Shown piece after piece: positions 8,498 through 17,698 of a stretch of 64,000 nucleotides of DNA. A program made the translations under genes and the position numbers. The stretch comes from Saccharofermentans sp. Its GTDB lineage: Bacteria; Bacillota; Clostridia; Saccharofermentanales; Saccharofermentanaceae. The stretch is from the NCBI GenBank assembly GCA_024691325.1, contig JAILNR010000019.1:1-64000 (forward strand). Reading direction: 5' to 3'. Each line of letters opens with the position of its first letter. The first letter of the stretch is position 1. A model generated the notes under the pieces. The model saw only the letters and a list, made by a program, of their open reading frames with translations. It was not told where the DNA came from and made no database searches.

Positions 8498-11400
8498 AGC
8501 GGTTTGGGCTTAAAACATGCATCACTTTGATCCTCCTTGCCCTGTGTATATCAGGCATGAGTATGGTGTCGTATGCAAGGTCGGAGCAGACCGGCTATGA
8601 CATGACGGGCGGCGGTTATGCCGTTACGGGACAGATTCCCGGTGTCGGTTATTCGGCTCAGCTTTATGATGCGACTAACGGACTTCCCACCTCAGAGGCA
8701 AACTGCGTACTGGCTGCAAGGAACGGCTACATCTGGATCGGCGGCTACAGCGGAATCATGAGGTTTGACGGCAACGAGTTCGAGCGAATAACTTCGGTCG
8801 AAGGTCTTACCAGCGGGCGAGCTATTTTCGAGGATAGGCAGGGAAGGATCTGGGTTGCCACGAATGATAACGGCGTCGTAGTTATTAGCGGTTCTTCGAG
8901 CAGACATTACACGAAGGCGGACGGACTTCCCTCTGCTTCTATCAGATGCTTCGCGCAGGACAGTAATGGCACGGTCTATGTAGGAACGACATCCGGCCTC
9001 GTTTGGATCGGTTCTGATATGAACGTATATCCTATTAATGATGACCGTATTAATCACGAGAGAATCATTAATCTTGTTTCCGATACAAACGGTGAAGTCT
9101 ACGGTGTCACCAAGAACGGTGCCGTATTCCAGGTCAATGAGGGCGGCCTTATCGGCTATTACGACAGCGGAACGCTCGGTATAGCTAAGATCAACTGCAT
9201 TATTGCCGACCCGGAAAACCCGGGAGAGCTCTACATAGGAACATCTCTTGATACTGTATATCACGGCAGCTTCGGTGCAGGTGCATCAGATCTTGAGAGG
9301 ATCGATCTCGATGGCATTGAAGATATAGGCTGTATGTATTACGGATGCGGACGTCTTTGGCTTGCAAGCGGCAACGTAATCGGTTTCCTTAACGAGAACA
9401 ATGAGTTCGTAGCTCTCGAGAATATACCGGCGAACGATGCGTTCGAGATGATAACGTCCGATTATCAGGGCAATATCTGGATAGCCTCGTCAAGATACGG
9501 CGTCATGAAGATAACGTCGAACAATTTCCTTAACTACACTCATGTTGCCGGAATTGAAGATCAGGTTGTTAATGCGACATGTATCAATGATGGTCTTCTT
9601 TATATCGGAACAGATAACGGACTTCATATCATTAATGATTCGGATGCTGAGGTAACGAATAATGTGACCTCATATCTTGAAGGCGTAAGGATCCGAGATA
9701 TAGAAAGAGACGGCGGCGGCAATGTATGGTTCTCCACATTTACGGAGAATATGGGGCTTGTCTGTCTTACCTCGGGCGGACAGATCGTGGACTTCACAAC
9801 GGATAACGGTCTTCCCAATAACCAGGTAAGATGTACGTCCGTGACATCTGACGGAGATGTGCTCGTTGCTACTAATGACGGTATTGCGGTTATCAGGGAT
9901 ATGCAGGTCGTACGAACATACGGCGAGAGTGACGGAATCGACAATACGACTATCCTGACGGTAAGCGAAGGTGATGACGGAACGATCCTCGCAGGATCAG
10001 ACGGCGGCGGAATGTATATCATAAGCGATGAGGAAGTAACTGAACTCGGAGCTGTGGATGGACTTACGAGTGAAGTTATCATGAGAATCAGGAAAGATGA
10101 GGACAGAGGTCTTTACTGGATAGTTACGTCGAACTCGATAGAGTATATGAAAGACGGCGTTATAACCAATGTATCCACATTCCCGTATAGCAATAACTTT
10201 GAGATTATTCCTGACAGTAATGACAATCTGTGGGTTCTATCTTCTCAAGGTGTTTATGTTGTAAGTGCATCAGATGTGATTAACGATTCCATCGAGGATT
10301 ACAGGCTTTACGATGTGTTTAACGGGCTTACGAGTGTTCCGGTATCTCATTGCCACAGCTGTCTTGATGAAGAGGGCAATCTGTTTATAGCAGGTCAGTC
10401 CGGCGTATCGAGAGTTAATATCGATCACTACTATTCAGGTGATACACAGATAATGACCGGAGTAAGAGGCGTGTACTGGAATGATGAACCAGTCGAGCCT
10501 GATGAGAACGGAATGTATGTTATCCCTGCAGGCAAAGGCAGACTTCAGATCATCCCCTCGGTTATGGATTACACTCTGACCAATCCGACTGTCCATGTAT
10601 ATCTTGAAGGAACACGTGATCCGGGTTTCACAACTTCACAGAGCAGACTTTCATCACTTGAATATACTGACATCGCATATGGTGATTACACTCTCCATAT
10701 CCAGATACTTGATATGAGTTCGGGAAATGTAATCTCCGATACCACTTACAAGATACAGAAGACGCCTGAGTTCCTGGAACTTTGGTCTGTCAGGATCTTT
10801 ATTGCCTTTCTTGTTATCGCTACAGCGGGAATCATAGTTTGGAGGGTAATGACAAGTACGGTCGTAAGGAAGCAGTACATTGAGCTTCAGGCCGCACGTG
10901 ACGAGGCACAAAAGGCAAATCAGGCGAAGTCCGGATTCCTTGCCAATATGAGCCATGAGATAAGGACGCCTATCAACACCATAGTCGGTATGGATGAGAT
11001 GATCTTGAGAGAACAGTTGAACGAGGATGATCCCAAGCAGTTTGTAAATACTGTTAAGAAGCATGCCAGAGATATTAAACATGCTTCCGAGTCACTCCTT
11101 GCACTGGTTAATGACCTCCTTGATATCTCCAGGATAGAGACCGGTCAGATGAGTCTTAATGAGACTGAGTATTATCCTGAAGATTTGTTAAGACAGGCGA
11201 TAGCGATAACGAGATCAAGAGCAGAAGAGAAGAGACTGTTCTTTGATGTTGATGTTGATCCCGAGCTTCCTTCAAAGCTGTACGGTGACGGAGGCAAGAT
11301 CGAGCAGATGATAAACAATCTTCTGACGAATGCCGTAGACTTTACTGAGGAAGGCGGAGTGAGGCTTATTATCCGTGTCCTCGAGAAAACTGATGTGTCA

Positions 11401-12102
11401 GCCGGTCTTAGAATATCTGTTCAGGATACCGGTGTAGGAATCAAGGATGAAGATACTAAGAAGATCTTCAACTCTTTCGAGAACTTTGATGATGTAAACA
11501 CAGCGGCTATCAAGGGAAACGGCTTAGGTCTTGATATCTCATATCAGAATGCACAGCTTATGGGAGGCAAACTTGAGTGTGATTCCGTATGGGGTGAAGG
11601 AACGGAATTCTCGATCACATTAAGTCAGAAAATCGTTGATGGAACACCTGTCGGCGTGTTTGCCGAGGCTAAGGAAGATGCTTATGACAAAGAGTATGTT
11701 CCTAACTTTATAGCCCCGGATGCCAACATTCTTGTTGTTGAGGATAATGCCGCAGACATGCGCATTATAAAGGAACTTTTGAAACCGACGAAGATATTTG
11801 TAACCGGATCAAAGAGCGGTGAGGATGCGATAGACAAACTGCGCACCGGAAGTTATCACATGGTCTTCTTAGACCAGCAGATGCCGGGCCTTAATGGTGA
11901 GCAGACTCTCGAGATCATCAGGCAGACTCACCCTGATCTTCCGGTATATGCGATGATAACGAACTCTTCCGAGGGAGGAGAGGAATACTTCAAGTCTAAG
12001 GGCTTTAACGGTCATCTTATAAAGCCTATTGCACCTGAAGTGCTTGAGAAAGTAATAATGAGCAATCTGCCTGAACAGATGATGCTTAAGCCAAGGGATT
12101 GA
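8494..12102 (+). CDS. Hybrid histidine kinase with beta-propeller sensor
   Basis: A 1202-aa hybrid two-component protein. It has a signal peptide (about 1-29), then repeated blocks of the two-component-regulator propeller type (motifs such as GYIWIGG, GRIWVAT, GNIWIAS) to about 680, a Y_Y_Y-like beta domain (about 690-760) and a membrane helix near 770-790. The HisKA domain has its phospho-acceptor in MSHEIRTP (about residue 820). The HATPase domain has DTGVGIKD and GNGLGLD. A C-terminal receiver has VVEDN, the phosphorylated Asp in FLDQQMPG (about 1126) and the IKPI lysine. There is no AraC DNA-binding domain, unlike the Bacteroides HTCS proteins with similar sensors. It sits between two HD-GYP genes, so the receiver may relay to another regulator or to them. 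Confidence 0.93.
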   Translation: MKRFGLKTCITLILLALCISGMSMVSYARSEQTGYDMTGGGYAVTGQIPGVGYSAQLYDATNGLPTSEANCVLAARNGYIWIGGYSGIMRFDGNEFERITSVEGLTSGRAIFEDRQGRIWVATNDNGVVVISGSSSRHYTKADGLPSASIRCFAQDSNGTVYVGTTSGLVWIGSDMNVYPINDDRINHERIINLVSDTNGEVYGVTKNGAVFQVNEGGLIGYYDSGTLGIAKINCIIADPENPGELYIGTSLDTVYHGSFGAGASDLERIDLDGIEDIGCMYYGCGRLWLASGNVIGFLNENNEFVALENIPANDAFEMITSDYQGNIWIASSRYGVMKITSNNFLNYTHVAGIEDQVVNATCINDGLLYIGTDNGLHIINDSDAEVTNNVTSYLEGVRIRDIERDGGGNVWFSTFTENMGLVCLTSGGQIVDFTTDNGLPNNQVRCTSVTSDGDVLVATNDGIAVIRDMQVVRTYGESDGIDNTTILTVSEGDDGTILAGSDGGGMYIISDEEVTELGAVDGLTSEVIMRIRKDEDRGLYWIVTSNSIEYMKDGVITNVSTFPYSNNFEIIPDSNDNLWVLSSQGVYVVSASDVINDSIEDYRLYDVFNGLTSVPVSHCHSCLDEEGNLFIAGQSGVSRVNIDHYYSGDTQIMTGVRGVYWNDEPVEPDENGMYVIPAGKGRLQIIPSVMDYTLTNPTVHVYLEGTRDPGFTTSQSRLSSLEYTDIAYGDYTLHIQILDMSSGNVISDTTYKIQKTPEFLELWSVRIFIAFLVIATAGIIVWRVMTSTVVRKQYIELQAARDEAQKANQAKSGFLANMSHEIRTPINTIVGMDEMILREQLNEDDPKQFVNTVKKHARDIKHASESLLALVNDLLDISRIETGQMSLNETEYYPEDLLRQAIAITRSRAEEKRLFFDVDVDPELPSKLYGDGGKIEQMINNLLTNAVDFTEEGGVRLIIRVLEKTDVSAGLRISVQDTGVGIKDEDTKKIFNSFENFDDVNTAAIKGNGLGLDISYQNAQLMGGKLECDSVWGEGTEFSITLSQKIVDGTPVGVFAEAKEDAYDKEYVPNFIAPDANILVVEDNAADMRIIKELLKPTKIFVTGSKSGEDAIDKLRTGSYHMVFLDQQMPGLNGEQTLEIIRQTHPDLPVYAMITNSSEGGEEYFKSKGFNGHLIKPIAPEVLEKVIMSNLPEQMMLKPRD

Positions 12103-12106
12103 TTTT

Positions 12107-14524
12107 ATGATCGAATTAATTAGGACATATCAGACTTATATAATGCTCTGCTTCTTCGGCATCTGTATGATGCTTGCTGTCCTGGCGGGTATCTCGAAGA
12201 CAATGTCGACCAGAAGAAAGTTCGCGCTGATTTATATTGAGATCAGTGCCGGTCTCGTTCAGTTCTTTGACAGGCTGTCGTATGTATATATCGGGAACCT
12301 GAGTGACCAGGGCATCTGGATGATGAAGTTTACTATGTTCAATGTGTTCCTGCTTGTTATCCTGTTCCTGCAGGCCGTTAATCTCTATGTAACAGATCTT
12401 GCTTTGAATGAGATGGGACTTGAGAAGGTGCCTGTAAGGATACGTGTATCGAGTTTTCTCGTATTTGCAGGAATAATCTTAATAGTACTGTCTCAGTTCA
12501 ACGGTCTTTACTACTATATTGATGAACTTAATCAGTATCACAGGGGACCGGGATTTGTATTCTCATACATAGTGCCGTTTGTTATCATTGCGCTTCAGAC
12601 ATCTTTGCTTGTGAACTACGGCAGGAATCTGAAAGTGTCTTTACGCGTCTCTATGTTCCTGTTCATAGCGATCCCGATCATAGCTTCAGTCATTCAGTTC
12701 TATACTGACGGAGTCTCTTTTATCAATATCGCAATGGGTATATCTGCGATAATCCTTTACATCTTTGCCATTAAGGATCAGAACGACAGGATTGATACGG
12801 AGAAGAGACAGAAACTCTATGCAGTCGAGACAGAGAGAGCCAGGATCATGCACGGCTTTGATGAGGCTGCGGTAGCCATAGCGAGTGCGGTCGATGCAAG
12901 AGATGAATACACAAGAGGTCATTCGGTAAGAGTAGCTAAGTATGCGCGTATCATAGCGGAAAGAGCGGGCCTTGATGAACAGACATGTCACGAGGTTTAT
13001 TACGCTGCACTGCTTCATGATATTGGTAAACTCACTATTCCGGAAAATATAGTCCGGAAGAGCGGAGATGAGTCATCAGAGTCCGATAAGGAAGTTTTCC
13101 GCCAGCACACCGTGAACGGTTCTCAGATAATGTCGACTATAACGGATTACCCCTATCTTCCTTATGCCGCAAAGTCTCATCACGAGAATTACGATGGCAC
13201 GGGTTATCCTGACGGGCTTATGGGAGAGCATATCCATCTTTATGCCCGTATAGTTAAAGTTGCTGATGTTTATGATTCGATGACTTCCCACAAGAAGAAC
13301 AGAGATCCTTATTCGCAGGGCAAGGTAAGAGAGAAATTTATAAGCGGTTCGAACAAATTGTTTGATCCCAGGTTTGCGGCGATCATGGTAGAGATGATCG
13401 ATGAGGATACTGATTATAAGATGCGTGAGATCGAAGGCGATGTCATTAATGAAGTGGAACATTCTTCGTACGATCTTACAGAGACAAATGAGATGAGATT
13501 TGGTGAGTATAAGGATACCGTAAGTGACGGACTGCAGATTACTAATGAGATCATGAAGATATCCTTTACAAGTGTGGTCGCGGATAATGCCGTTCCCAAG
13601 AATTCTCTTCCTTCACTGATCGTATTCGATTCATTTGATGGAACAGTACACACGGACGAGAGAAAGATTAGAAACCTCCACTACCTGGAGTTTGGTGAGG
13701 TGTGGGTTGACGGTAACTATATAAGCACCAAAGCCCGTAATATGAAGGTCTGTATAAAGAACAATGAAGGTGTTACCTTAGATCTTGAGAAGCCCGTTCA
13801 TTACGAGGTCACTGCCGTAAGGTTCAAAGATCATGTAAGAATAAATATCTCCTGCCCGGATAAGACTATCGAGACAACGATAGCCCTTCCCGAATCGGCC
13901 CGTAATGTTTATTTTGCTCTTGCAGGTGAGCACTGTCTTGTCACCAACATTCAGGTGGAGAATACCGGCGAATTGATTGATGAGAAGTATATACCGAGAA
14001 TATGCAGAGCTGTCGATATCATTAACCTCGAAGACGGGGATATTCCGAATGTTCAGATAGATGAATACCGCTCACTGACGACACAGAGCGTTCAAGTAAA
14101 TGACGGTATGAGATTGCTGTTCCACGCGAAGTCTTTGCCGGAATACGATCAGGTATCCTGCTGCCCGTACATTCTTCTTTATTCTTCCGATGACGGAAAG
14201 CCGGATGGTAAGAACTATAAGGAATATGCATGTATCAGACTCGATGGTGACGATGTTACCAAGGTGCCGGAACAGCGCAAGCTTAATGATTTGTCTGTTC
14301 AGCGTAGGAATGACTTTATCGGCTGGGATGCATGGAAGCAGTACAACCGGAAAGGCTATGAGTGTGAGGTCTCGTTCAGGAGAAGAAGAAATACGATAAT
14401 GTTTACGACTGAGAATGCAGGTGTAAGCATCAAGTGTATTACGCCGGTTCCGAAGGAGAAGGAAGTCCTTGTTGCATTGACAGGTGACAGATGCGCTCTG
14501 ATGGATATCCGGTCGATAGACTAG
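12107..14524 (+). CDS. Membrane HD-GYP protein with duplicated C-terminal domains
   Basis: An 805-aa protein with about seven N-terminal helices (1-220), a short coiled linker, and an HD-GYP domain at about 255-440. The domain carries RGHSVRVAKYA, LLHDIGKL, HHENYDGTGYP and VADVYDSM, consistent with c-di-GMP hydrolysis. Residues 440-805 are unusual for the family. They contain two beta-rich units, each closing with a similar strand pair (ALAGEHCLVTNIQ and ALTGDRCALMDIR). The function of these units is unknown; they could bind a ligand or partner. The gene starts 4 bases after the hybrid kinase stop and so is part of the same operon. A weak hairpin without a T-run follows it. Confidence 0.88.
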   Translation: MIELIRTYQTYIMLCFFGICMMLAVLAGISKTMSTRRKFALIYIEISAGLVQFFDRLSYVYIGNLSDQGIWMMKFTMFNVFLLVILFLQAVNLYVTDLALNEMGLEKVPVRIRVSSFLVFAGIILIVLSQFNGLYYYIDELNQYHRGPGFVFSYIVPFVIIALQTSLLVNYGRNLKVSLRVSMFLFIAIPIIASVIQFYTDGVSFINIAMGISAIILYIFAIKDQNDRIDTEKRQKLYAVETERARIMHGFDEAAVAIASAVDARDEYTRGHSVRVAKYARIIAERAGLDEQTCHEVYYAALLHDIGKLTIPENIVRKSGDESSESDKEVFRQHTVNGSQIMSTITDYPYLPYAAKSHHENYDGTGYPDGLMGEHIHLYARIVKVADVYDSMTSHKKNRDPYSQGKVREKFISGSNKLFDPRFAAIMVEMIDEDTDYKMREIEGDVINEVEHSSYDLTETNEMRFGEYKDTVSDGLQITNEIMKISFTSVVADNAVPKNSLPSLIVFDSFDGTVHTDERKIRNLHYLEFGEVWVDGNYISTKARNMKVCIKNNEGVTLDLEKPVHYEVTAVRFKDHVRINISCPDKTIETTIALPESARNVYFALAGEHCLVTNIQVENTGELIDEKYIPRICRAVDIINLEDGDIPNVQIDEYRSLTTQSVQVNDGMRLLFHAKSLPEYDQVSCCPYILLYSSDDGKPDGKNYKEYACIRLDGDDVTKVPEQRKLNDLSVQRRNDFIGWDAWKQYNRKGYECEVSFRRRRNTIMFTTENAGVSIKCITPVPKEKEVLVALTGDRCALMDIRSID

Positions 14525-14605
14525 ACATGATGTGATTTTTTTGCTTCTTACCAATGTAACGGATGCAGTAATTGCGGTTACTGTGAAGGTTGGAAAGAGC
14601 AGTAA

Positions 14606-15127
14606 TTATTTTCCCTCGTATGAAAGAACGGACGCGACATCGTAGTTAAGTCTCGCACGTGCGTTGAATCCGCGAAGCTCAACCAAAGCGACGACTTTAA
14701 CGACTTGTCCGCCTAACTTCTCGACGAGTTTTCCCGCTGCCTCAAGAGTTCCTCCTGTAGCGATGAGATCGTCAAGAAGGACAACTCTGTCTCCGGGGTT
14801 TATCGAGTGCTTATGGATCTCGATAGTTGCATTTCCGTATTCAAGGCCGTAATCCTGCGATATCGTCTCACGGGGAAGCTTGCCCTTCTTACGGACAAGT
14901 ACCATGGGTTTTTCCATCTCATATGCAATAGGTGCGCCGAAGATAAAACCTCTTGATTCCAAGGTAACAAGTTTATCGAATTCAACGTTTGACAGAAGTT
15001 CCATAAACTCATTGATTGAGAGCCTGAATCCGTCCACGTTCTCGATTACAGATGTTATGTCACGGAATAAGACTCCCTTCTCCGGAAAGTCGGGGATTGT
15101 GGTTATGTAGTCTTCAAGCTTTTTCAT
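14606..15127 (-). CDS. apt: Adenine phosphoribosyltransferase
   Basis: A 173-aa enzyme that salvages adenine with PRPP to make AMP in the cytoplasm. The PRPP-binding motif VVLLDDLIATGGT is intact near residue 118. The N-terminal IPDFPEKGVLFRDIT block and the GFIFGAPIAYEM segment are typical of bacterial Apt, and the length matches the family. It is transcribed alone, convergent with the HD-GYP gene and divergent from the hydrolase operon. The ribosome site on the minus strand is GGGAG. A 7-bp inverted repeat lies upstream. Confidence 0.97.
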   Translation of the reverse strand: MKKLEDYITTIPDFPEKGVLFRDITSVIENVDGFRLSINEFMELLSNVEFDKLVTLESRGFIFGAPIAYEMEKPMVLVRKKGKLPRETISQDYGLEYGNATIEIHKHSINPGDRVVLLDDLIATGGTLEAAGKLVEKLGGQVVKVVALVELRGFNARARLNYDVASVLSYEGK

Positions 15128-15145
15128 GCTGTGTCTCCCGATTGC

Positions 15146-15166
15146 GTTATCAATAGATATGATAAC
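15146..15166 (-). promoter_or_regulatory. Inverted repeat upstream of apt
   Basis: GTTATCA and TGATAAC are separated by 7 bases, 19 bases upstream of the apt start codon. It could be an operator or an mRNA hairpin. No known regulator can be named. Confidence 0.4.
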
Positions 15167-15205
15167 AGAACATAAGCGTATTATTCAGACCGATTCTTTG
15201 TTTTG

Positions 15206-15234
15206 TTGACAACACTAAGTGGTGATGTTATAGT
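15206..15234 (+). promoter_or_regulatory. Sigma-A promoter of the hydrolase operon
   Basis: Consensus TTGACA (15206-15211), a 17-base spacer and TATAGT (15229-15234). It points to the hydrolase gene at 15285, leaving a leader of about 45 bases. Confidence 0.75.
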
Positions 15235-15244
15235 TACTGCGATA

Positions 15245-15257
15245 GTCGTAGTACGAC
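15245..15257 (+). promoter_or_regulatory. Operator-like palindrome at the transcription start
   Basis: GTCGTA-G-TACGAC is a perfect 6-bp inverted repeat 10 bases downstream of the -10 box, where a bound repressor would block initiation. No regulator gene is adjacent. Confidence 0.4.
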
Positions 15258-15284
15258 AATCGTGGTTATTAGGGGGATGTTATT

Positions 15285-16847
15285 ATGCAAATGGGGTTTT
15301 CATATGTTGGCCTTATTATGCTCCTTATGCTTTTTATTCCTAATTTTATCTGGACTAAGAATCAGCCTAAGGACTATGACAAATATGCAGCAAAAGAGAA
15401 TAAGATACTTCTCGCGTTCGAACGCGCCGGCCAGTTCATAGTAACGCCATGTGCACTTCTGTTCTCTTCGTTTAACCCGCACGGCTGGAACTTCTGGTGC
15501 GCCGTTTTGATACTCGCGATCCTTAATCTCGTTGTATACGACATCGCGTGGGTAAGATATTTTAAGTCAGAGAAAACGATGGAGGATTTCTACAGAGGTT
15601 TTCTCGGCATGCCTTTGGCACTGGCAACATACCCTGTTATCGCGTTCTACCTGTTAGGTGTCTTCGGCGGCAACATCATCATGATATTGGGCTCCGTTAT
15701 CCTAGGCATCGGACACATCGGGATTCATGCTCAGCATGCTCGTCAAGTTTACGGCAGGAAGCCGAAGAAGAAGCTTATCGTCCGCATCTTAAAGTGGACC
15801 GGTATTGTTGTACTTGTACTTGTTCTGATCACATTGAATATATTCATAGCGGGCAGATGCTTCAGGCAGGTTAAGCGTTACTTCGCTTACAGGAATGGCG
15901 TGAATGAGCAGATCTATGTTCAGCTTAACGATCAGGAAGAATACATAGTTATAAGCGGTAAGAGTGAGGACAATCCGGTCATCATCTCTTTGCACGGAGG
16001 CCCGGGCGCAACTACCACTTTTATTGATTACTGCTGGCAGGATTATCTTACTGATGACTATACGGTCGTTTCATGGGATGAAAGAGGCTGCGGACGCTCG
16101 TATTACAGGAATGCTGATGTTGATCCTGATAACTCCACATTGTCCTTCGAGCAGCAGCTTGAAGATCTTGATGCTCTGGTTGACTACTGCTTAGAAAGAT
16201 TCGGCCAGGATCAGGTAATTATCATAGGTCACTCTTACGGCTCGATGCTTGGAAGTGAATATGTATTCGCACATCCGGAGAAAGTCAGCGAATATATAGG
16301 TGTAGGCCAGTGCGTCAATGAAGTTGATTATTATGGTGAGGTCTATTCTTATCAGGATGCATTAAGGATAGCGAATGAGAACGGTGATGATACGACAGAG
16401 ATGGAAGCCGCATTTGATACGTTTATGGAGGATATGTCATTAGCTAATCTTATGGCTTTAAGAAATCTTGTAGATCCGTATCATCCCCAGACTGATACCA
16501 CGGATATTTCCACTTATGCAGGTCTGGCTTCTCCCATTGCCGGAGTTGATGACATAAGATGGTATTTACTGGAGATTTCCACTTTGACGGGCAACAGCCG
16601 ATTTGAAGAATTGATGGGTTCACTCGATGAAGAACTCGAGAAGTTTATGTTGGAAGACAACTATCAGATGCCGGTATTGTTTATATCTGGCGACTGTGAC
16701 TGGATTTGTCCGTACGGTCTGGTGGAAGAGTTTGCTGACAGTCATGGATATGAATATGCGGCCATGGAAGGCTGCGGACACTCGCCTCAGGGCCAGCATC
16801 CTGATCAGTTCGCAGACATCATAAGAAATTTCCTGGCAGAACAGTAA
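15285..16847 (+). CDS. Membrane-anchored alpha/beta hydrolase (proline iminopeptidase-like)
   Basis: A 520-aa protein whose first 190 residues form about five membrane helices. An alpha/beta-hydrolase domain follows. It has the oxyanion loop HGGPG typical of proline iminopeptidases, DERGCGRS, the nucleophile in GHSYGS (about residue 316), the acid in GDCDW and the catalytic His in GCGHSP. Family members release N-terminal residues from peptides or cleave small esters and amides; the substrate here is unknown. ATG 15285 follows an AGGGGG ribosome site. It is first in a three-gene operon with a CPBP protease and a second membrane hydrolase. Confidence 0.85.
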   Translation: MQMGFSYVGLIMLLMLFIPNFIWTKNQPKDYDKYAAKENKILLAFERAGQFIVTPCALLFSSFNPHGWNFWCAVLILAILNLVVYDIAWVRYFKSEKTMEDFYRGFLGMPLALATYPVIAFYLLGVFGGNIIMILGSVILGIGHIGIHAQHARQVYGRKPKKKLIVRILKWTGIVVLVLVLITLNIFIAGRCFRQVKRYFAYRNGVNEQIYVQLNDQEEYIVISGKSEDNPVIISLHGGPGATTTFIDYCWQDYLTDDYTVVSWDERGCGRSYYRNADVDPDNSTLSFEQQLEDLDALVDYCLERFGQDQVIIIGHSYGSMLGSEYVFAHPEKVSEYIGVGQCVNEVDYYGEVYSYQDALRIANENGDDTTEMEAAFDTFMEDMSLANLMALRNLVDPYHPQTDTTDISTYAGLASPIAGVDDIRWYLLEISTLTGNSRFEELMGSLDEELEKFMLEDNYQMPVLFISGDCDWICPYGLVEEFADSHGYEYAAMEGCGHSPQGQHPDQFADIIRNFLAEQ

Positions 16848-16858
16848 GGGTAAAGATA

Positions 16859-17698
16859 ATGGAAAACAAGGATAAGAAAGCACTGATGATTTTCTATGCC
16901 GTCACCATGACGATAAGTATCGCGGTCATGGTGGTTAGCGTGGTACTTAAGTCGACAAATATCATCGGTCTTGCGATGTGGATTCCGGGAATAGTCGGAA
17001 TCATATGCGCCAAGGTGTTCTATCCGAAGCAGCAGGTCCTCGGAATAGCCGTTAAGTTTAAGTTCAAATATGTTCTATACGGCATCCTGATACCTATCCT
17101 GTATCTTGTGCCGTCTTACCTCGTGGCATGGGCTGCTCTTGGGAATAAGAATGCGGACCCGTCTTTGATAATTCAAGCTATAGCAGGCGGGGATGTAAAT
17201 TTCACTTCACCGTGGCTTGCGGCCATCGCTTTATCTCCGGTCGTGTTTGTTGCCGGTGCCATGACAGCGGCAGGAGAAGAGATCGGCTGGAGAGGATTCG
17301 CATATCCTGTGCTTGAGCGGCTCTATGGACCGCGAAAAGCTTGCCTCATCAACTGCTCGATCTGGGCTCTCTGGCACTTCCCTATAATCATCGGAGGCAT
17401 ATACCAGGCTCAGGTTAATCTTGTATACGGTATGATAAGTTTCTTCATAATGGTCCTTCTTATCGGAACGATCTTCTGCTGGACAAGAAGTGTGAGCGGA
17501 AGTGTGATTCCCGCCATTCTTCTGCATTCAGTTCATAATGCTGTTGATCAGATATATCTTCAGCCTCTTAACTCGAACGAGAAAGTTCCTTACCTTGCCG
17601 GTGAGCAGGGTGTTATCACCATAGTGTTAGCAGCAATAATCCTTGTTGCGGTAATTATCAGCTGGCGTAAAACGGTAAATAAGGGGGCAGCAAATTAA
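16859..17698 (+). CDS. CPBP-family intramembrane protease
   Basis: A 279-aa polytopic membrane protein of the CPBP (Abi/Rce1-like) family. The catalytic signature EEIGWRG is followed by a helix containing LWHFP and then LHSVHN, the expected glutamate and histidine residues of these glutamate proteases. Family roles include prenyl-protein processing, bacteriocin self-immunity and cleavage of membrane substrates; none can be fixed here. It starts 11 bases after the first hydrolase, and its stop overlaps the next start by one base (TAATG), so it is translationally coupled. Confidence 0.9.
   Translation: MENKDKKALMIFYAVTMTISIAVMVVSVVLKSTNIIGLAMWIPGIVGIICAKVFYPKQQVLGIAVKFKFKYVLYGILIPILYLVPSYLVAWAALGNKNADPSLIIQAIAGGDVNFTSPWLAAIALSPVVFVAGAMTAAGEEIGWRGFAYPVLERLYGPRKACLINCSIWALWHFPIIIGGIYQAQVNLVYGMISFFIMVLLIGTIFCWTRSVSGSVIPAILLHSVHNAVDQIYLQPLNSNEKVPYLAGEQGVITIVLAAIILVAVIISWRKTVNKGAAN

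Noticed and set aside
8494-12102. Bacteroides-type HTCS with AraC output
   Set aside because: The protein ends after the receiver domain; no AraC helix-turn-helix follows in frame.
14565-14584. Terminator between the HD-GYP gene and apt
   Set aside because: A 6-bp CAGTAA/TTACTG stem without a T-run; probably chance.
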